A stretch of DNA of 64,000 nt from JAJDIA01 sp031555735 (GTDB lineage: Bacteria > Bacteroidota > Bacteroidia > Bacteroidales > Tannerellaceae), in assembly GCA_031555735.1 (NCBI GenBank), contig JAVBUE010000030.1, positions 1 to 64,000 of the forward strand, written 5' to 3'. Below are positions 61,482 to 64,000 of the stretch, piece by piece; within the stretch, counting starts at the first letter, position 1, and every line of letters begins with the position of its first letter. The notes below the pieces were generated by a model that was not told the DNA's origin, made no database searches, and saw only the letters and a program-made list of their open reading frames with translations. The position numbers and the translations under genes were made by a program.

Positions 61482-64000
61482 ACCACCTGTTTCCCGATAT
61501 GGCTCCGGGCATGCATTTCGTGATCGCCTGTACATGGGTGTTCTTCCTGCTGCCTCTTCCGTTGCTGGTCTATTTCCTGCTGCCGCCCTTCCGTAAGCGG
61601 AGAGCGGCCTTGCTGGCTCCCTTTTTCCGGCGGGCCGCCGCTGTATCCGGCCAGCATGCCCGCCGCAGCTCGTGGATCAGCCGCCGCAGCTTCCCGGCAT
61701 TGCTCACCCTTAGCCTTTGTTGGGTGTTGCTGCTTGCCGCCGCGTCGTCGCCCCGCTTCGAGGGGGAGCCGGGGAAGAAGACGCGTACGGTGCGCAGCTT
61801 CCTTATCGCCGCCGATATCTCATTCAGCATGGCGCAACGCGACTGGACGGTGGACCAGCATGCGATGACGCGCTGGGAAGCGGTGCGATTCCTCCTGAAA
61901 GATTTTATCCGGGAACGGAAGAGCGACCAGATCGGCCTCGAAATGTTCGCCACCCATGCCTATCTCCAGGCGCCGCTGACGACCGACCTTGAAACGGTGA
62001 ACTGGCTCCTCGACCAGACCGAAGTGGGTATGGCGGGGCAGATGACCAGCATCGGCGAAGCCATCGCGTTCGGCATCAAAATATTCCGGCAGGATACGGT
62101 GAAGCAGCGGGTCATGCTGCTGATGACCGACGGCGTGGATGGCGGGACGGATATCTCACCGCTCGATGCCGCCGTTGCTGCCAAACGCGACAGTGTGACC
62201 ATTTATACCCTCGGCATCGGCAATACCACCACCGGCGGATATGCCATCGACGAGAAACTGCTCACGCAGATTGCCGCGACTACCGGAGGAACGTATTTCC
62301 GTGCCGACAGCCCGCAGGAGATGCAGGCCGTCTATGCGGAACTGAACAAACTGCAACCCGTCGTGTATGAGGAGAATACGTATAAGCCGATCGTGCTGTT
62401 GTATATGTATCCCCTCGGACTGGCGCTGCTGCTTTCCCTGGCCTATTACCTGCTGAGCGGCCTTTTCCGCCTGCTGCGGGAGTGGCCTTTCAGGGGAGGA
62501 CGCCGTATTCCGCATACGAATAATAATATTCTTCCTTCCGTCTTCCTGCCTGCCATCGACTGGCATGCGTTCCATTTCCTGCGCCCGTGGGCGTTGTGGT
62601 TGTTTATCCCGCTGGCTGTGGTGCTGCTGGTGTTGGTGCTGGGCAATATCGAGCAGCGGCAGTGGAAGAAGATCATTGCCCCGGCGTTGCGTCCTTTTAT
62701 GTTCACTAAGGGGAACGCGAAGGCGATCGTCCTGCCGCTGGTGTTCCTGGCGGCCGGCCTCAGCAGCATGATCCTTTCCCTGGCGGGACCCACGTGGAAG
62801 ATGCGGCAGATACCGGGTGAGAAGATCCCGTCGGTGGTGATGATCTCGCTCGACCTGTCGAAGTCGATGCTTGCCACCGATATCCAGCCTTCCCGCCTGG
62901 AACGGGCGAAGATGAAGATCGCCGACTTTACGGAGGCCGATCCCCGCGCCCGTACGGGTCTGATCGCCTTTGCCGGCACGCCGCATATGGTGTTGCCCTT
63001 TACGGCCGATTATAAGCTGATCCGCCACCAGGCTGCCAGCTTAGACAACCGCATCATGCCGGTGCAGGGAACGGATATGGCGCTCAACCTCGCGCTGATC
63101 GATACGATGATGCGCCCGCTGGAAGCGCCGGGTACGATCCTGCTGATGACCGACGTGATCGACGATGCCGAAGCGGTGGCGCTGACCGATTTCATCCGCA
63201 ATTCCATCCACCGGCTGGAGATCTTGCTGTTTGCCACCCCCGGCGGCGCTCCCGTACCGGGTGAGGCGGGTGTGGTGTCGAAGCAGTCGCCCGCCGTCAT
63301 CGGCAACCTCCGGCAGAACGAAAAAATACGTATCACCCCCATCACCCTCGACAAATCGGATGTGGAAGGCATCGCCCAACGGGTACGCGACAACCTCCTG
63401 TTTGATAAGGATGCGAAAGAGCAGGCGAAAGATTGGGACGACAAGGGGTGGTGGCTGCTGGTTCCCGCGCTCCTGGTGGCCCTCTGCTGGTTCCGCAGGG
63501 GATGGGCGGTGTTCTGGAGCCTGGCTCCGTTCATGTGCTTGTCTGTCAGCTCCTGTAGCGTGGACAGCCGGCATGCGGACTGGTGGTACTCCGCCAATTA
63601 CCAGGGCGAGCTGTGGGAGAAGAAGGGCGACTATACGAAGGCGGCCGTCCTTTATACCGGCGATGCCCACAAGGCGATGGCTTTTTACAAGGCGGGCGAT
63701 TACCAGTCGGCAGCCATCGTCCTGGCGGACGACAGCACCGCCACCGGTCGTTACAACTACGGCCTCACCCTCACCCGGCTGGGGTTGTACGACGATGCCA
63801 TCGCCGCCTTCAACCAGGCGGCCGGGGCGGATCCTTCGCTGGGAGAGAAGGTGGCGCACAACATTGATGCCGCCCGGTTGATGAAAGACCAGGCGCATAG
63901 CGTGTTGCAGTTTCAGCCGCATGCGAACCCCCTCGACAGTATCCTCCGGCATACGGAGAAAGGCAAGCTGAAGGAGCACAAGCCGCAGTCGCAAGACGAG
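61478..64000 (+). CDS. fused BatA-BatB-BatC-like protein (VWA-VWA-TPR), incomplete at window end
   Basis: One uninterrupted frame of at least 841 codons runs from the ATGA overlap to the window edge. Residues 1-340 form a BatA-like VWA protein with two N-terminal membrane segments, MIDAS D-I-S-F-S from residue 113 and a C-terminal membrane segment. Next comes a BatB-like unit: segments HFLRPWALWLFIPLAVVLL and AIVLPLVFLAAGLSS, then MIDAS D-L-S-K-S from residue 459. From about residue 697, TPR units begin (DWWYSANYQGELWEKKGDYTKAA), preceded by APFMCLSVSSC, which looks like a buried BatC-type lipobox. In other Bacteroides these are separate genes. Confidence 0.85.
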   Translation, partial: MNHLFPDMAPGMHFVIACTWVFFLLPLPLLVYFLLPPFRKRRAALLAPFFRRAAAVSGQHARRSSWISRRSFPALLTLSLCWVLLLAAASSPRFEGEPGKKTRTVRSFLIAADISFSMAQRDWTVDQHAMTRWEAVRFLLKDFIRERKSDQIGLEMFATHAYLQAPLTTDLETVNWLLDQTEVGMAGQMTSIGEAIAFGIKIFRQDTVKQRVMLLMTDGVDGGTDISPLDAAVAAKRDSVTIYTLGIGNTTTGGYAIDEKLLTQIAATTGGTYFRADSPQEMQAVYAELNKLQPVVYEENTYKPIVLLYMYPLGLALLLSLAYYLLSGLFRLLREWPFRGGRRIPHTNNNILPSVFLPAIDWHAFHFLRPWALWLFIPLAVVLLVLVLGNIEQRQWKKIIAPALRPFMFTKGNAKAIVLPLVFLAAGLSSMILSLAGPTWKMRQIPGEKIPSVVMISLDLSKSMLATDIQPSRLERAKMKIADFTEADPRARTGLIAFAGTPHMVLPFTADYKLIRHQAASLDNRIMPVQGTDMALNLALIDTMMRPLEAPGTILLMTDVIDDAEAVALTDFIRNSIHRLEILLFATPGGAPVPGEAGVVSKQSPAVIGNLRQNEKIRITPITLDKSDVEGIAQRVRDNLLFDKDAKEQAKDWDDKGWWLLVPALLVALCWFRRGWAVFWSLAPFMCLSVSSCSVDSRHADWWYSANYQGELWEKKGDYTKAAVLYTGDAHKAMAFYKAGDYQSAAIVLADDSTATGRYNYGLTLTRLGLYDDAIAAFNQAAGADPSLGEKVAHNIDAARLMKDQAHSVLQFQPHANPLDSILRHTEKGKLKEHKPQSQDE

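Overview
The window is a chromosomal segment of a Bacteroidales bacterium, most likely Tannerellaceae (Parabacteroides-like). The genus call is an inference from gene content and order, not from a marker gene. Supporting signs are the Bacteroidetes promoter form (TTTG or TTG, 18-22 bp, TAnnTTTG) ahead of many genes, scarcity of Shine-Dalgarno sites, abundant lipoproteins, a TonB receptor paired with a lipoprotein, gldH, a ricT-like gene, a purH-mreBCD-mrdA-rodA cluster and a Bat (aerotolerance) cluster.

Layout. 1-13 kb: a class II Fic protein; tRNA-Leu and tRNA-Gly; a Rieske-like lipoprotein; pyrE-SRPBCC-argH; prmC-recX-comF; ribD-HD hydrolase; lptD; asnA followed by an ung broken by two stops. 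13-20 kb: tRNA-Arg, a two-DTG aspartic protease, a DUF3267 membrane protein, a GH95 glycosidase and an MsbA-like ABC exporter, then about 860 bp without a gene. 20-30 kb: a lipoprotein with its radical SAM/SPASM partner, a GH123-type glycosidase, a nucleotide pyrophosphatase/phosphodiesterase, and a TonB receptor with a repeat-containing lipoprotein. 30-38 kb: a PIF1-like helicase with TPRs, an HU/SPOR envelope protein, DUF4831, a POT peptide transporter and a two-component system. 38-43 kb: a small leader-type peptide, a short DUF1573 protein and decayed C10 (streptopain-like) protease genes, then an ECF sigma/anti-sigma operon. 43-47.5 kb: a HigB toxin gene with an internal deletion beside intact higA, a second two-component system and two PepSY-like proteins. 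47.5-56.7 kb: ricT, gldH, and the rod-shape cluster downstream of purH. 57-64 kb: a formylglycine-generating-enzyme-type lipoprotein, a HAD lipoprotein, and moxR-DUF58-DUF4381 followed by one open frame fusing two VWA domains with TPRs, which leaves the window.

The most unusual signal is non-coding. Three intergenic regions (about 19732-19835, 29756-29849 and 45881-46116) have unrelated sequences but the same design: 16-bp imperfect palindromes separated by 6-bp linkers, repeating every 22 bp in fixed register. In two of them the linkers on the left are reverse complements, or nearly so, of those on the right, so the array is itself a palindrome built of palindromes. I know of no named element with this design. 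The window also shows gene decay: ung, a C10 protease (two Trp codons changed to TGA, catalytic Cys and His lost), a C10 fragment, and higB.
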